A stretch of DNA of 64,000 nucleotides from CAWCAW01 sp963714125 (GCA_963714125.1 OY970234.1:3906001-3970000); one strand, 5' to 3'. Counted from the stretch's first letter, positions 42,983-52,720 are shown. Numbers and translations: made by a program. Notes: generated from the sequence alone by a model not told the origin.

Positions 42983-43190
42983 GGGCCCGAGCCTATGCCG
43001 AGGTACCGCGGGGCGATCCCCGGGCCACCCGGGGTTGCACTGCAGTACCCCGGAGATGGGAGGATGAGGGAGTTGGGGCCTACGGCCCGCCGGTCTCCCG
43101 CACGGAGGCCGCCGTGGTCGGGCACCGACGGTGCGAGTTGTGGGGGTGGGCACGCCGCGCCATGACCTGGACAGGAGGAGCGAGGAAGGC

Positions 43191-44015
43191 GTGAGCACTC
43201 TCGAGGACATGAAGCCCGTACCTGTCGCCCTGGGTGGCGTGCGGGGCGGCCCCGATACCCGGACCCTGCGGCGTGACGACTGGTGGCGCAGCCCCCTGAT
43301 CACGGTGACGATCCTCACCACGTTCGTCGTCTACACGTCGTGGGCCATGTTCCAAAACGCCAACTACTACGTGGGCGCGGCCGCGCACCGGGACCTCATC
43401 TCCCCCATGTACTCCCCGTGCATCGTGGGCAGCTGCGTCCCCGGGGCCCACGGCTCGTTCGTCATCGGCTGGTGGGCATGGTCGCCCGCCCTTCTGGCCT
43501 TGATCGTGCCCGGGGGGTTCCGAGCCACCTGCTACTACTACCGCAAGGCCTATTACCGCAGCTACTGGCAGTCGCCGCCGGCGTGCGGTGTGGCCGACGG
43601 GCATGCCACCTACACCGGTGAGACACGCTTCCCCCTCATCCTGCAAAACCTGCACCGCTACTTCTTCGTCTTCGCCCTCGTCTTCAACGTCATCCTCACC
43701 ATTGACGCCGTGATGTCGTTCCGCATGCCCGGCGACGGTGGCATCGGCGTGAGTGTGGGCACCATCGTGCTGTGCCTGAACGCCGCATTCCTGTGGCTGT
43801 ACTCGAGCTCGTGTCACGCCTGTCGCCATCTGTGCGGGGGCAACGTGAACCAGTTCTCCAAGCACCCCGTGCGCTACCGGCTGTGGAAGTTCTTCACCCC
43901 GCTCAATGCCCGCCACATGCAGCTGGCCTGGGCCAGCCTCTTCATGGTGGCCTTCGCCGACCTGTACGTGCGGCTGGTGGCGAGTGGTGCCTTTCACGAC
44001 CCCAAGCTCTTTTGA
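43191..44015 (+). CDS. Succinate dehydrogenase membrane anchor subunit
   Basis: A 274-residue membrane protein with about five hydrophobic segments (LITVTILTTFVVYTSW, GWWAWSPALLALIVPG, YFFVFALVFNVILTIDAV, IVLCLNAAFLWLYS, MQLAWASLFMVAFADLYVRL). Histidines in the helices could bind heme. It matches the large anchor subunit seen beside actinobacterial Sdh1-type flavoprotein and iron-sulfur genes (as at Rv0247c-Rv0249c). I chose GTG 43191 because AGGAGGAG lies upstream. It passes electrons to the quinone pool. Confidence 0.85.
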   Translation: MSTLEDMKPVPVALGGVRGGPDTRTLRRDDWWRSPLITVTILTTFVVYTSWAMFQNANYYVGAAAHRDLISPMYSPCIVGSCVPGAHGSFVIGWWAWSPALLALIVPGGFRATCYYYRKAYYRSYWQSPPACGVADGHATYTGETRFPLILQNLHRYFFVFALVFNVILTIDAVMSFRMPGDGGIGVSVGTIVLCLNAAFLWLYSSSCHACRHLCGGNVNQFSKHPVRYRLWKFFTPLNARHMQLAWASLFMVAFADLYVRLVASGAFHDPKLF

Positions 44016-44042
44016 AACCCCGGACCCAAGGACACCACGGCC

Positions 44043-45845
44043 ATGGCTGACATCGAGACCCACGATTACGACGTCGTCGTGATCGGCGCCGGCGGAGCCG
44101 GACTGCGGGCCGCCATCGAGGCCAAAGAACGAGGGCTACGCACGGCGGTGGTGTGCAAGTCGCTGTTCGGCAAGGCCCACACCGTTATGGCCGAAGGCGG
44201 GGCGGCGGCGGCCATGGGCAACGTGTGGCCCGAGGACAACTGGAAGGTCCACTTCCGCGACACCATGCGCGGCGGCAAGCTGCTCGGCAACTGGCGCATG
44301 GCCCAGGTCCATGCCCAAGAGGCCCCCGACCGTATCTACGAACTCGAAAAGTGGGGGGCCCTGTTCGACCGCACCGCCGACGGTCGCATCCTCCAGCGCG
44401 ACTTCGGAGGACACCGGTACGCGCGCCTGGCCCATGTCGGTGACCGCACCGGCCTCGAGCTCATCCGCACCTTGCAACAACGCGCCGTGGCTCTCGGCAT
44501 CGACGTGTTCATGGAATGCAAAATCCTGCGCATGGTGAAAGACGCCGACGGTCGCGTCGGCGCCGCTGTCGGCTACTGGCGCACCACCGGCGAGTTCGTG
44601 ACCTTCACCGCCAAAGCCTTCGTCCTCTCCACCGGCAGCATCGGCAAGTCGTGGATGTACACCTCGAACTCGTGGGAGTCCACCGGTGACGGGCACGCCA
44701 TGGCGGCGTGGGCCGGGGCCGACATGATCGACATGGAGTTCGTCCAGTTCCACCCCACCGGCATGGTGTGGCCGCTGTCGGTGCGCGGCATCCTCGTCAC
44801 CGAAGGCGTGCGTGGCGACGGCGGCGTCCTGCGCAACTCCGAGGGCCGGCGCTTCATGTTCGACTACATCCCGCCCATGTTCGCGGCCGAAACCGCCGAC
44901 AGCGAAGAAGAGGGCGACCGCTGGTACGACGACCACATCAACAACCGCCGCCCTCCGGAGCTGTTGCCCCGGGACGAGGTGGCCCGGTCCATCAACTCCG
45001 AGGTCAAAGGCGGCCGGGGCACCCCCCACGGCGGGGTGTATCTCGACATCGCCACGCGGCGCAGTCCCGAGTACATCCGCCGCCGGTTGCCTTCCATGTA
45101 CCACCAGTTCAAGGAACTGGCCGGCGTGGACATCACCACCGAGGCCATGGAAGTCGGCCCCACGTGTCACTACATGATGGGCGGCATCCGGGTCAACGCC
45201 GATAGCGAAGCCACCACCATCGACGGGCTGTTCGCGGCGGGTGAAGTAGCGGCCGGATTGCACGGCGCCAACCGCCTGGGCGGCAACTCGCTGTCTGACC
45301 TTCTGGTCTTCGGCCGGCGCGCCGGCATGGCCGCCTCCGATCTGGCCGAGAACAGGGGCACCCCGACTGTCGACCAGGGCGAGATCGACGCCGTAGTGCG
45401 CGCCGCGCTGGCACCCTTTGACCGAGACGGCGGCGAGAGCCCCTATGACATCCACCACGACCTGCAAGAAACCATGCAGGCCCTGGTGGGCATCATCCGC
45501 ACCCAATCGGAGCTCGAAGAGGCGCTCGACTCCTTGGGCAAGCTCCAGGAGCGCACCGACAACGTGGCCGTCAGCGGCGGGCGCGTGTACAACCCGGGCT
45601 GGAACCTGGCCACGGACCTTCCCGCCATGCTCACGACATCGCTGCTCGTCACCAAGGGTGCCCTGGAGCGACGCGAGAGCCGGGGCGGACATACGCGCGA
45701 CGACTACCCCAAGGCCGACCCCGAATTCGGCAAGGTCAACTTGGTGCAACGACTGGGCCCCGACGGGGAGTTCACCCTGGACGCCGAGCCCCTGTCCGAG
45801 ATGCCCGACGATCTGAAGGCACTGCTCGAGGAGGAGGCCCACTGA
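44043..45845 (+). CDS. sdhA: Succinate dehydrogenase flavoprotein subunit
   Basis: A 600-residue flavoprotein. The FAD-binding motif is VVIGAGGAGLRAAIEA at about residue 15. Histidine-linked flavin region AEGGAAAAMGN. Substrate-site blocks are QFHPTGMVW, TEGVRGDGG and HYMMGGIRVN, then AGEVAAGLHGANRLGGNSL. It oxidises succinate to fumarate on the cytoplasmic face of the membrane complex. It lies between anchor and iron-sulfur genes, with a 1-bp overlap to the next start. Confidence 0.95.
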   Translation: MADIETHDYDVVVIGAGGAGLRAAIEAKERGLRTAVVCKSLFGKAHTVMAEGGAAAAMGNVWPEDNWKVHFRDTMRGGKLLGNWRMAQVHAQEAPDRIYELEKWGALFDRTADGRILQRDFGGHRYARLAHVGDRTGLELIRTLQQRAVALGIDVFMECKILRMVKDADGRVGAAVGYWRTTGEFVTFTAKAFVLSTGSIGKSWMYTSNSWESTGDGHAMAAWAGADMIDMEFVQFHPTGMVWPLSVRGILVTEGVRGDGGVLRNSEGRRFMFDYIPPMFAAETADSEEEGDRWYDDHINNRRPPELLPRDEVARSINSEVKGGRGTPHGGVYLDIATRRSPEYIRRRLPSMYHQFKELAGVDITTEAMEVGPTCHYMMGGIRVNADSEATTIDGLFAAGEVAAGLHGANRLGGNSLSDLLVFGRRAGMAASDLAENRGTPTVDQGEIDAVVRAALAPFDRDGGESPYDIHHDLQETMQALVGIIRTQSELEEALDSLGKLQERTDNVAVSGGRVYNPGWNLATDLPAMLTTSLLVTKGALERRESRGGHTRDDYPKADPEFGKVNLVQRLGPDGEFTLDAEPLSEMPDDLKALLEEEAH

Positions 45846-46669
45846 TGGCCGACGTCACCATGCACGTGTGGCGGGGCGACCCCGACGGCGGTGACTTCGT
45901 CGACTACGTCATGCCCGCTGTCGAAGGCGAGGTCGTTCTCGACGTCATCCACCGCATCCAAGCCGGCCCGGCGCCGGACCTGGCCTGCCGCTGGAACTGC
46001 AAGGCCGGCAAGTGCGGGTCGTGCTCGGCGGAGATCAACGGGCTGCCCAAGTTGATGTGCATGACGCGCATGGACCAACTCCCCGAAGGTGAAGCGGTGA
46101 CCGTCGCTCCTATGCGCACCTTCCCCATCATGCGTGACCTCGTCACCGACGTGTCGTTCAACTACGCCATGGCTCGCCGGGTCCCGCCCTTGGCGCCGAA
46201 AGAGCCTGACGCCGAGGACGGCCACTACCGGATGATGCAGATCGACGTCGAGCGGGGCCAGGAATTCCGCAAGTGCATCGAATGCTTCATGTGCCAAGAC
46301 GTGTGCCACGTCATTCGCGACCACGAGCCCAACAAGGAGCACTACGCCGGGCCCCGAATGTTCATTCGCTACATGGAGCTCGAGTCACACCCGCTCGACA
46401 CCAACGACCGGCGCGAGTTGCTGCGCGAGCGTATGGGGCTCGGGATGTGCAACATCACCAAGTGCTGCACCGAAGTGTGTCCCGAGCACATCAAGATCAC
46501 CGACAACGCCATCATCCCCCTCAAAGAGCGTGTCGTGGACGCCTCCTATGACCCCATCGCCCGGCTGGGCCGCGTCATCACCCGCCGCACGAGGAAGTCG
46601 GCTGAGGCGGCGGCACAGGATGCCCCCGCTTACAGCGCCCCCACCCGCGAGGACCACGTCGAGGCGTAA
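45845..46669 (+). CDS. sdhB: Succinate dehydrogenase iron-sulfur subunit
   Basis: A 274-residue ferredoxin-like subunit. The [2Fe-2S] ligands are in CRWNCKAGKCGSCSAEI plus a later MC. The second module has CIECFMCQDVC and CNITKCCTEVCPEHI for the [4Fe-4S] and [3Fe-4S] clusters. It carries electrons from the flavoprotein to the membrane anchor. Its ATG shares one base with the sdhA stop (TGATG). Confidence 0.95.
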   Translation: MADVTMHVWRGDPDGGDFVDYVMPAVEGEVVLDVIHRIQAGPAPDLACRWNCKAGKCGSCSAEINGLPKLMCMTRMDQLPEGEAVTVAPMRTFPIMRDLVTDVSFNYAMARRVPPLAPKEPDAEDGHYRMMQIDVERGQEFRKCIECFMCQDVCHVIRDHEPNKEHYAGPRMFIRYMELESHPLDTNDRRELLRERMGLGMCNITKCCTEVCPEHIKITDNAIIPLKERVVDASYDPIARLGRVITRRTRKSAEAAAQDAPAYSAPTREDHVEA

Positions 46670-46814
46670 CCTTCGTGGCCGCCCCCGGTGGCTGCCGAGA
46701 GGTTCTTGGGGCCCTGGCAAAAGCCCAGGCGGCGGGCCATGACAACGAAAGATGGTCGGGGCTACGCTCAGGGGAGGAGGCGTCCCACGCGAGACGCCGG
46801 AAAGGGGAGGATCC

Positions 46815-47033
46815 ATGACCGTCCCGGGAGTGCTCGACGACCAAGCCCTTCGTCGTTACCGTGAGCTCCTCGACGCCGAGGATGCCGCTTTCGACGAACT
46901 GGAGCACGCTTACGAAGAGGGCGACCGTGCCCATTTCGAAGGTGACCTCAGCGCCTGGCGCGACGCCCTGGCCCGGAAGCTGTCATTCCTCCATCGCATG
47001 GGGATCGACATCCCCCAACCCATAGCGGTCTAA
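46815..47033 (+). CDS. Small hypothetical protein after SDH operon
   Basis: A 72-residue acidic helical protein (RRYRELLDAEDAAFDELEHA; DLSAWRDALARKLSFLHRMG). No family is recognised. ATG 46815 is preferred because GGGGAGG at 46804-46810 precedes it; the frame is open 63 bp further up. It is followed by a strong hairpin. Confidence 0.6.
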   Translation: MTVPGVLDDQALRRYRELLDAEDAAFDELEHAYEEGDRAHFEGDLSAWRDALARKLSFLHRMGIDIPQPIAV

Positions 47034-47049
47034 CTCAGAGCGCTATGTC

Positions 47050-47073
47050 GCCGAGCGCCCCGAGGCGCTCGGC
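47050..47073. terminator. Bidirectional hairpin between convergent genes
   Basis: A perfect 10-bp stem (GCCGAGCGCC / GGCGCTCGGC) with a CCGA loop, located between the gene ending at 47033 and the mdh stop at 47076. It probably ends transcription from both sides. No T-run. Confidence 0.7.
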
Positions 47074-47075
47074 CA

Positions 47076-48080
47076 TCACACAGGGCCGAGCAACAAGTCG
47101 CCGACGGCTCGGCGTTCGGACTCGAGTTCATCGGTGGTCACCGTGATGCGCTCTTGCGCGAACGGGCTGTGGGCCAGGCCGTCGACGACCTGCCACTGGG
47201 AACCCGAGCTGCGCACCGGAAGGCCGAACACGAGGCCCTCGGGCGTGCCGTACTCGCCGTGGGATACCACCGCCAGCGACGCGCAGTCCCCCGGGGCGGT
47301 GGGCTCGACGATGCTTCGCACCGTGTCCACCACGGCGCTGGCCGCGGACGCCGCCGATGACGCGCCCCGAGCCTCGATGATCTTGGCGCCGCGTTGCTGG
47401 ACGGAGGTGATGAAGTCGCCTCGGAGCCAGTCGGCGTCGTCGATGACCTCCGGTACCGGCTTCCCGTCGATGACGGCGTTTTCGAAATCAGGGAACTGCG
47501 TGGAGGAGTGGTTTCCCCACACCCCCAGCTGCTGCACCGACGCCACCGGCACCCCGGCCTTGCGGGCCAGCTGCGTCTTGGCCCGGTTCTCGTCCAGGCG
47601 CATCATGGCAAACCAGCGTTCATCGGGAATGGCCGGCGCGTGGGAGCGGGCGATGAGGCAGTTGGTGTTACACGGGTTGCCCACCACCAAGATGCGCACG
47701 TCCCCCGCCGCATGCGCGCCGATGGCCTCGCCTTGGGGACCGAAGATGCCGCCGTTGATGGTGAGCAGGTCGTTGCGCTCCATGCCGGCCTTGCGGGGGA
47801 TGGAGCCCACCAGCAGCGCCCACGATGTCCCGTCGAAGGCCGTCTTCAGATTCGACGTCGGCTCGACCGCGGCGAGCAACGGAAAGGCACAGTCGTCGAG
47901 CTCCATGACCACACCCTCGAGGGCACCCATGGCCGGCTCGATCTCGAGCAGGCGCAGCACGACCGGCTGCGACGGGCCGAAGAGCCCGCCGGCGGCGATA
48001 CGAAACAGCAGCGAGTAGCCAATCTGACCAGCAGCGCCGGTCACAGTGACGTGGATGGGGGCCGAAGTCGGTGCCATCAC
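47076..48080 (-). CDS. mdh: Malate dehydrogenase
   Basis: A 334-residue NAD-dependent enzyme of the long (cytosolic-type) malate dehydrogenase group. The cofactor motif is VTVTGAAGQIGYSLLFRIAA. Substrate-binding region: LVGSIPRKAGMERNDLL. VVGNPCNTNCLIA follows and the catalytic His lies in VWGNHSSTQFPDF. It converts malate to oxaloacetate in the TCA cycle. It is separated from icd by 113 bp containing a 13-bp tandem repeat. Confidence 0.95.
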   Translation of the reverse strand: MMAPTSAPIHVTVTGAAGQIGYSLLFRIAAGGLFGPSQPVVLRLLEIEPAMGALEGVVMELDDCAFPLLAAVEPTSNLKTAFDGTSWALLVGSIPRKAGMERNDLLTINGGIFGPQGEAIGAHAAGDVRILVVGNPCNTNCLIARSHAPAIPDERWFAMMRLDENRAKTQLARKAGVPVASVQQLGVWGNHSSTQFPDFENAVIDGKPVPEVIDDADWLRGDFITSVQQRGAKIIEARGASSAASAASAVVDTVRSIVEPTAPGDCASLAVVSHGEYGTPEGLVFGLPVRSSGSQWQVVDGLAHSPFAQERITVTTDELESERRAVGDLLLGPV

Positions 48081-48136
48081 CGCACGCTACCGGTACCAAC
48101 CCAGACGGGCCAGACGCCGCGCCGGCCCCTCGGGGT

Positions 48137-48171
48137 GGCTGCGGGGTTCGGCTGCGGGGTTCGGCTGCGGG
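48137..48171. repeat. Tandem repeat of 13 bp between icd and mdh
   Basis: The unit GGCTGCGGGGTTC occurs twice in full and once in part (about 2.7 copies). It lies between the icd stop and the mdh start. Confidence 0.85.
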
Positions 48172-48193
48172 CCGCAACTGGGGCGGTGCTCTC

Positions 48194-49390
48194 CTAGAGC
48201 CGCTCGACGATGGCGGCGGCGAACTCGGAGGTCTTCACCTCGGTGGCCCCTTCCATGAGACGCGCGAAGTCATAGGTGACGATGCGCGCCTCGATGGTGG
48301 CCTCCAGCGCCCGCACGATGTCGGCGGCGGCGTCTGTCCATCCCAGGTGCTCGAACATGAGCACGCCCGAGAGGATGACCGAGCCGGGGTTCACCTTGTC
48401 GAGTCCGGCGTACTTGGGGGCGGTGCCGTGGGTGGCCTCGAACACGCCGTGCCCGGTGACGTAGTTGATGTTGCCACCGGGGGCGATGCCGATGCCCCCT
48501 ACCTGCGCGGCCAGCGCGTCAGACAGGTAGTCGCCGTTGAGGTTGGTGGTGGCGATGACGTCGAACTCATCGGGACGGGTGAGCACCTGTTGCAACGTGA
48601 TGTCGGCGATGGTGTCCTTGACGAGGATCTTGTCGCCCGGGTTCCCGTTGCAGTCATCCCATCCCACCGCCACGTCGGAGAACTCGTCACGCACGAGGTC
48701 ATAGCCCCAGCTGCGAAACGCCCCTTCGGTGAACTTCTGGATGTTGCCTTTGTGGACGAGGGTGACGCTCTTGCGCCCATGGGCGACGGCGTAGACGAGG
48801 GCGGCCCGGATGAGACGCTTGGAGCCGTATTCGGAAATGGGCTTGATGCCGATGCCGGACATGGGACGGATCTCCCAGCCCATCTCGTCACGTAAAAAGG
48901 CGGACAGTTTGGCCGCTTCGGGTGTGCCCGCCTGCACCTCGAGCCCGGCGTACACGTCCTCGGTGTTCTCCCGGAAGATCACCATGTCGACCTTTTCCGG
49001 ATGCAGAACCGGCGAGGGCACGCCGGTGAACCACCGCACCGGGCGCAAGCACACATACAGGTCGAGGATCTGACGCAGCGCCACGTTGAGCGAGCGGATC
49101 CCACCGCCGATGGGCGTGGTGAGGGGACCTTTGATGCCGATCATGTGCTCCCGGAAGGCCTCGACGGTCTCGTCGGGCAGCCAGTTGCCGGTCTCCTTGA
49201 ACGCCTTCTCGCCGGCCAGGACTTCCTTCCAGGCGATACGGCGGCCGTGCTTGGCCGCGGCGGCGTCGAACACGAGCTTGGACGCGGGCCAGATGTCGAC
49301 GCCGGTGCCGTCGCCTTCGATGAACGGGATGATCGGTTCTTGCGGGACGATCAGCGCGCCGTCGTCGCCCAACGTGATGCGTTCAGCCAT
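48194..49390 (-). CDS. icd: NADP-dependent isocitrate dehydrogenase
   Basis: A 398-residue enzyme of the homodimeric E. coli type. IPFIEGDGTGVDIWPASKLV is the N-terminal block. GGGIRSLNVALRQILDLYVC contains the substrate Ser and Arg residues. IFRENTEDVYAG, and HKGNIQKFTEGAF follow. The NADP pocket is ATHGTAPKYAGLDKVNPGS. It forms 2-oxoglutarate and NADPH. It lies 21 bp after metF on the same strand. Confidence 0.95.
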   Translation of the reverse strand: MAERITLGDDGALIVPQEPIIPFIEGDGTGVDIWPASKLVFDAAAAKHGRRIAWKEVLAGEKAFKETGNWLPDETVEAFREHMIGIKGPLTTPIGGGIRSLNVALRQILDLYVCLRPVRWFTGVPSPVLHPEKVDMVIFRENTEDVYAGLEVQAGTPEAAKLSAFLRDEMGWEIRPMSGIGIKPISEYGSKRLIRAALVYAVAHGRKSVTLVHKGNIQKFTEGAFRSWGYDLVRDEFSDVAVGWDDCNGNPGDKILVKDTIADITLQQVLTRPDEFDVIATTNLNGDYLSDALAAQVGGIGIAPGGNINYVTGHGVFEATHGTAPKYAGLDKVNPGSVILSGVLMFEHLGWTDAAADIVRALEATIEARIVTYDFARLMEGATEVKTSEFAAAIVERL

Positions 49391-49411
49391 ACACCGGAGC
49401 CTATGCGGCGC

Positions 49412-50278
49412 TCAGCGCGCCGTGCGAAGCCCGAGCGCTTCGTAGATGTCGCGCGTGGCGCTCGATCGGTTGAGCGTATAGAAGTGCAGTCCCGGCGCCC
49501 CCGCCGAGAGCAGGTCCCGGCACAGTTCGGTGGCCATGTCGATGCCGGCCTGGCGCACGGCCTCAGCGCCACCATCGGCGTCGGCGGCCTCAAGGCGTTG
49601 CACCGCCCACGGGGGGACGGCGGCGCCCATCTGGGCCATGCGAGGCACCGACTTCAACGACGTGACCGGCATGATGCCCGGCAACACGGGTTTCTCCATG
49701 CCGAGGGCGGCCAGGTCGTTGACGAGCCCGGTGTACTGGTCGAACTCGAAAAAGAACTGGGTCACGGCGAAGTCGGCCAGCTGCATTTTGGCGGCCAGAA
49801 AGGCGCGATCGGACACCATGTCGGGAGACGACGGATGGCCGGCGGGATGGGCGGCCACGCCGATCGAAAAGCCACCCACGGCCCGGGCCAGCTCGACGAG
49901 CTCGAGGGCGTGGGTGAGCTCGCCCTCCCCCGCGTCGGGGTGGGTGGGCGGGTCCCCGCCCAGGGCCATGAGGTTCTCAATCCCCGCCTTGCGAAACGTC
50001 ACCAGGATCTCGGCCAGCTCCAGGCGGGTGTGAGCCACACAGATCAGGTGTGCCATGGGCAAAAGCGTGGTGGTCCGCAAAATGCCGGCCACCAAATCAT
50101 GGGTGCGCTGACGAGACTCTCGCCCCCCGCGGTAGGTCACCGACACAAAGGACGGCTCCAGCGGCTCCAGCTCGCGCAGCGTCTTCACCAAGGTGCGCTG
50201 CTCGTCGTCGTTCTTGGGAGGAAAGAACTCGAAGGAGTACGTGGGCCCGGCTTCGAGCAGGTCAGAGATCCGCGCCAT
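49412..50278 (-). CDS. metF: Methylenetetrahydrofolate reductase
   Basis: A 288-residue flavin enzyme, a TIM barrel. Typical blocks are YSFEFFPPKNDDEQ, FVSVTYRGGRESRQRT, HLICVAHTRLELAEIL and NLMALGGDPPTHPDAGEGEL, then FFFEFDQYTGLVN and MPVTSLKSVPRMAQ. It reduces 5,10-methylene-THF to 5-methyl-THF for methionine synthesis. It forms a folate block with folD. Confidence 0.94.
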   Translation of the reverse strand: MARISDLLEAGPTYSFEFFPPKNDDEQRTLVKTLRELEPLEPSFVSVTYRGGRESRQRTHDLVAGILRTTTLLPMAHLICVAHTRLELAEILVTFRKAGIENLMALGGDPPTHPDAGEGELTHALELVELARAVGGFSIGVAAHPAGHPSSPDMVSDRAFLAAKMQLADFAVTQFFFEFDQYTGLVNDLAALGMEKPVLPGIMPVTSLKSVPRMAQMGAAVPPWAVQRLEAADADGGAEAVRQAGIDMATELCRDLLSAGAPGLHFYTLNRSSATRDIYEALGLRTAR

Positions 50279-50336
50279 GGTCGACCAAGCCTAATGCCGG
50301 CCCTGGGCTTTGGGGCTGGGCGGTCTCAGGCGCTGT

Positions 50337-51203
50337 CTACGAGGCGCGCGCCGCCGCGTCCACGGCGTTGCGCAGCAACATGGCTCGCGTCATGGGGCCG
50401 ACGCCGCCAATGCGCGGTGTGATCCACCTGGCCACCTCGGCCACGGCCTCGTCGACGTCGGACAGGAGCTTGCGGCCTTCCCACGAGGTGCCCGCCCCCA
50501 CCACCGCCGCGCCCGGTTTGACCATCGAGGCGGTCACCAACCCGGCCCGCCCCGCCGCGGCCACCACCACATCAGCACTGCGCACGTAGTCGGCCAGGTT
50601 CTCCACGCCCGTGTGCACCACGGTGACCGCGGCGTTACACCCGGGCCGCTTCAGCGCCAGCAACAAGGCCAGCGGGCGGCCGATGGTGAGGCCCCGGCCG
50701 ATCACCACCACGTGCTTGCCCTCCACCGGCACGTCGTTGGCACGCAACAACTCGACGATGCCCGCCGGCGTGCACGGCAGCGGCCCAGGGGCGCCCATGA
50801 CCAGGCGACCCAGGTTGACCGGATGCAGGCCATCGGCGTCTTTGTCGGGGTCCACCGCCATCAAGGCGGCGGTTTCGTCGAGGCCGGCGGGCAGCGGGAC
50901 CTGCACCAGGTAGGCGTGCACAGCCGGATCGGCGTTGAAACGAGCGATGACCGACTCGAGTTCGTCCTGGGTCACGGTGGCCGGCAGATGCGCGTGCACC
51001 GAGACCATGCCGACCTGCTCGCAGTCGGCGTGCTTCATGGCCACATAGCGAGCGCTGGCGGGGTCGTCGCCCACCAAAATGGTGCCCAGCCCCGGTTGGA
51101 TGCCCGACGCCACCAGGCGGGCCACGTCGTCGGTGACCTCCGCCCGAATGAGGGCGGCCAGTGCCTCACCGTCGAGAAGTGTGGCCGTCACCGCCGCGCT
51201 CAA
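50337..51203 (-). CDS. folD: Methylenetetrahydrofolate dehydrogenase/cyclohydrolase
   Basis: A 288-residue bifunctional enzyme. The active-site region contains SARYVAMKHADCEQVGM (Tyr and Lys as Y-x3-K), then YLVQVPLPAGLDETAALMAV. The cofactor region is VVIGRGLTIGRPLALLLALK. The end is TPRIGGVGPMTRAMLL. It interconverts methylene-, methenyl- and 10-formyl-THF, supplying PurH and PurN. The start overlaps the purH stop by 4 bp. Confidence 0.95.
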   Translation of the reverse strand: MSAAVTATLLDGEALAALIRAEVTDDVARLVASGIQPGLGTILVGDDPASARYVAMKHADCEQVGMVSVHAHLPATVTQDELESVIARFNADPAVHAYLVQVPLPAGLDETAALMAVDPDKDADGLHPVNLGRLVMGAPGPLPCTPAGIVELLRANDVPVEGKHVVVIGRGLTIGRPLALLLALKRPGCNAAVTVVHTGVENLADYVRSADVVVAAAGRAGLVTASMVKPGAAVVGAGTSWEGRKLLSDVDEAVAEVARWITPRIGGVGPMTRAMLLRNAVDAAARAS

Positions 51204-52720
51204 TGCCGGAAGTGGCGCTCGCCGGTGAGAACCATGGCGATGCCCTGCTCGTCGGCGGCGGCCACCACTTCGGCGTCACGCACCGAACCGCCCGGTTGCA
51301 CCACCGCCGTGACCCCGGCGCGCGCCAGCACGTCGAAGCCATCGCGAAACGGGAAGAAGGCGTCGCTGGCGCCGGCGGCGCCTCGGGCCCGGTCCCCCGC
51401 TTTGCGCACGGCGATCTCGGCCGCCTCCACCCGGCTCTGTTGGCCCGCCCCCACGCCCAGAGCCTGGCCCGAACCAGCCACCACGATGGCGTTGGATGAC
51501 GTGCGGGCGCACACCAACCACGCAATCTCGATGTCGCGCCACTGCTCCTCGGTGGGCGCCACCTTGGTCACCACCTGCCAGGCGCCGCGGTCGAGGCCGA
51601 CGTCGTCGCCTTGTTGAACGAGGAAGCCGCCCGACAAAGTCCGCACCTCGAGCGGGCTGCGCCCATACGGCGGTGCTTCGAGCAACCGGGTGGATTTGCG
51701 GCGCGCCACCAGGATCTCCAACGCCGCCGGATCGAAACCCGACGCCACGATGACGTCGGCCTGAGGCCCCGCCGCCACCGCCTCGGCCACGTCCGGCGTG
51801 CACCGACCGCCCAGCGCGATCACCCCGCCGAAGGCGGACACCGGGTCGCACTCCAGGGCTCGGCCAAAGGCGTCGGCCAGATTGCCGGCCACCGCCGCCC
51901 CACACGGGTTGGCGTGCTTCATGATGGCCACGGCCTTTTCGTCGGCGCGGGGCAGCTCCGCCACGAGACGCCAGCCGGCGTCGGTGTCGAAGAGATTCAA
52001 ATACGAAAGCGCGGCGCCGGCGTGCTGGACGACGCCGTCCCACCAGTCCGGTGCCCCCACCCGCCGGTAGCGGGCCCCGTGCTGGTGCGGGTTTTCGCCG
52101 TAGCGCAGCTCCTGAGCCAACTCCATGGACAGGTGCAGCGACGGCGGCAACGACAGCGCCTCGCCTCCGGCCCCGCCGGCGTCGAACCACTCCACGATGG
52201 CGGCGTCGTAAGCGGCGCAGTGCGCAAAGGCGTCTCTCGCCAGTCGACGTTTGGTAGCGGCCGACAGCGCCCCTGAGGAACGGAGCTCGTCGAGGACGAC
52301 GGGATACTCGGCCGGGTCGACCACGATGCCCACGTGGGCGTGATTCTTGGCGGCGGCGCGCACCATGGTGGGCCCGCCCACGTCGATCAGCTCGATGGAA
52401 GGGTTCGACGAGAACGGGTAGAGGTTGCACACCACCAAGTCGATGGGCTCAATCCCGTTGGCGTCGAGGTCGGCCCGGTGCTCGGCCTTGGACCGGTCAG
52501 CCAGGATCCCGCCGTGCAGACGGGGATGCAGCGTCTTGACCCGTCCCCCCAGCATCTCCGGCGATCCGGTCAGCGCGGCCACCTCCAGGTGGGTGATGCC
52601 CGCCTCAGCCAGGGCGGCGGAGGTTCCTCCGCTGGAGACAAGATCCCAGCCCAGATCGGTCAAGCCGCGGGCCAGATCCACGAGTCCGGTCTTGTCGTAC
52701 ACCGAGAGCAGCGCCCTCAT
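51200..52720 (-). CDS. purH: Bifunctional AICAR formyltransferase/IMP cyclohydrolase
   Basis: A 506-residue enzyme for the last two steps of IMP synthesis. The cyclohydrolase part opens with RALLSVYDKTGLVDLARGL and has TLHPRLHGGILADR and VVCNLYPF. The formyltransferase part has LRYGENPHQHGA and MKHANPCGAAVAG, and ends with RAGVTAVVQPGGSVRDAEV. ATG 52720 is preferred to the ATG two codons earlier. It uses the 10-formyl-THF made by the coupled folD. Confidence 0.95.
   Translation of the reverse strand: MRALLSVYDKTGLVDLARGLTDLGWDLVSSGGTSAALAEAGITHLEVAALTGSPEMLGGRVKTLHPRLHGGILADRSKAEHRADLDANGIEPIDLVVCNLYPFSSNPSIELIDVGGPTMVRAAAKNHAHVGIVVDPAEYPVVLDELRSSGALSAATKRRLARDAFAHCAAYDAAIVEWFDAGGAGGEALSLPPSLHLSMELAQELRYGENPHQHGARYRRVGAPDWWDGVVQHAGAALSYLNLFDTDAGWRLVAELPRADEKAVAIMKHANPCGAAVAGNLADAFGRALECDPVSAFGGVIALGGRCTPDVAEAVAAGPQADVIVASGFDPAALEILVARRKSTRLLEAPPYGRSPLEVRTLSGGFLVQQGDDVGLDRGAWQVVTKVAPTEEQWRDIEIAWLVCARTSSNAIVVAGSGQALGVGAGQQSRVEAAEIAVRKAGDRARGAAGASDAFFPFRDGFDVLARAGVTAVVQPGGSVRDAEVVAAADEQGIAMVLTGERHFRH

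Noticed and set aside
43080..44063. A 327-codon minus-strand frame
   Set aside because: It is antisense to the SDH membrane anchor, whose membrane segments and operon position are clear.
44136..45842. A 568-codon open frame on the minus strand
   Set aside because: It is antisense to the succinate dehydrogenase flavoprotein; no motif.
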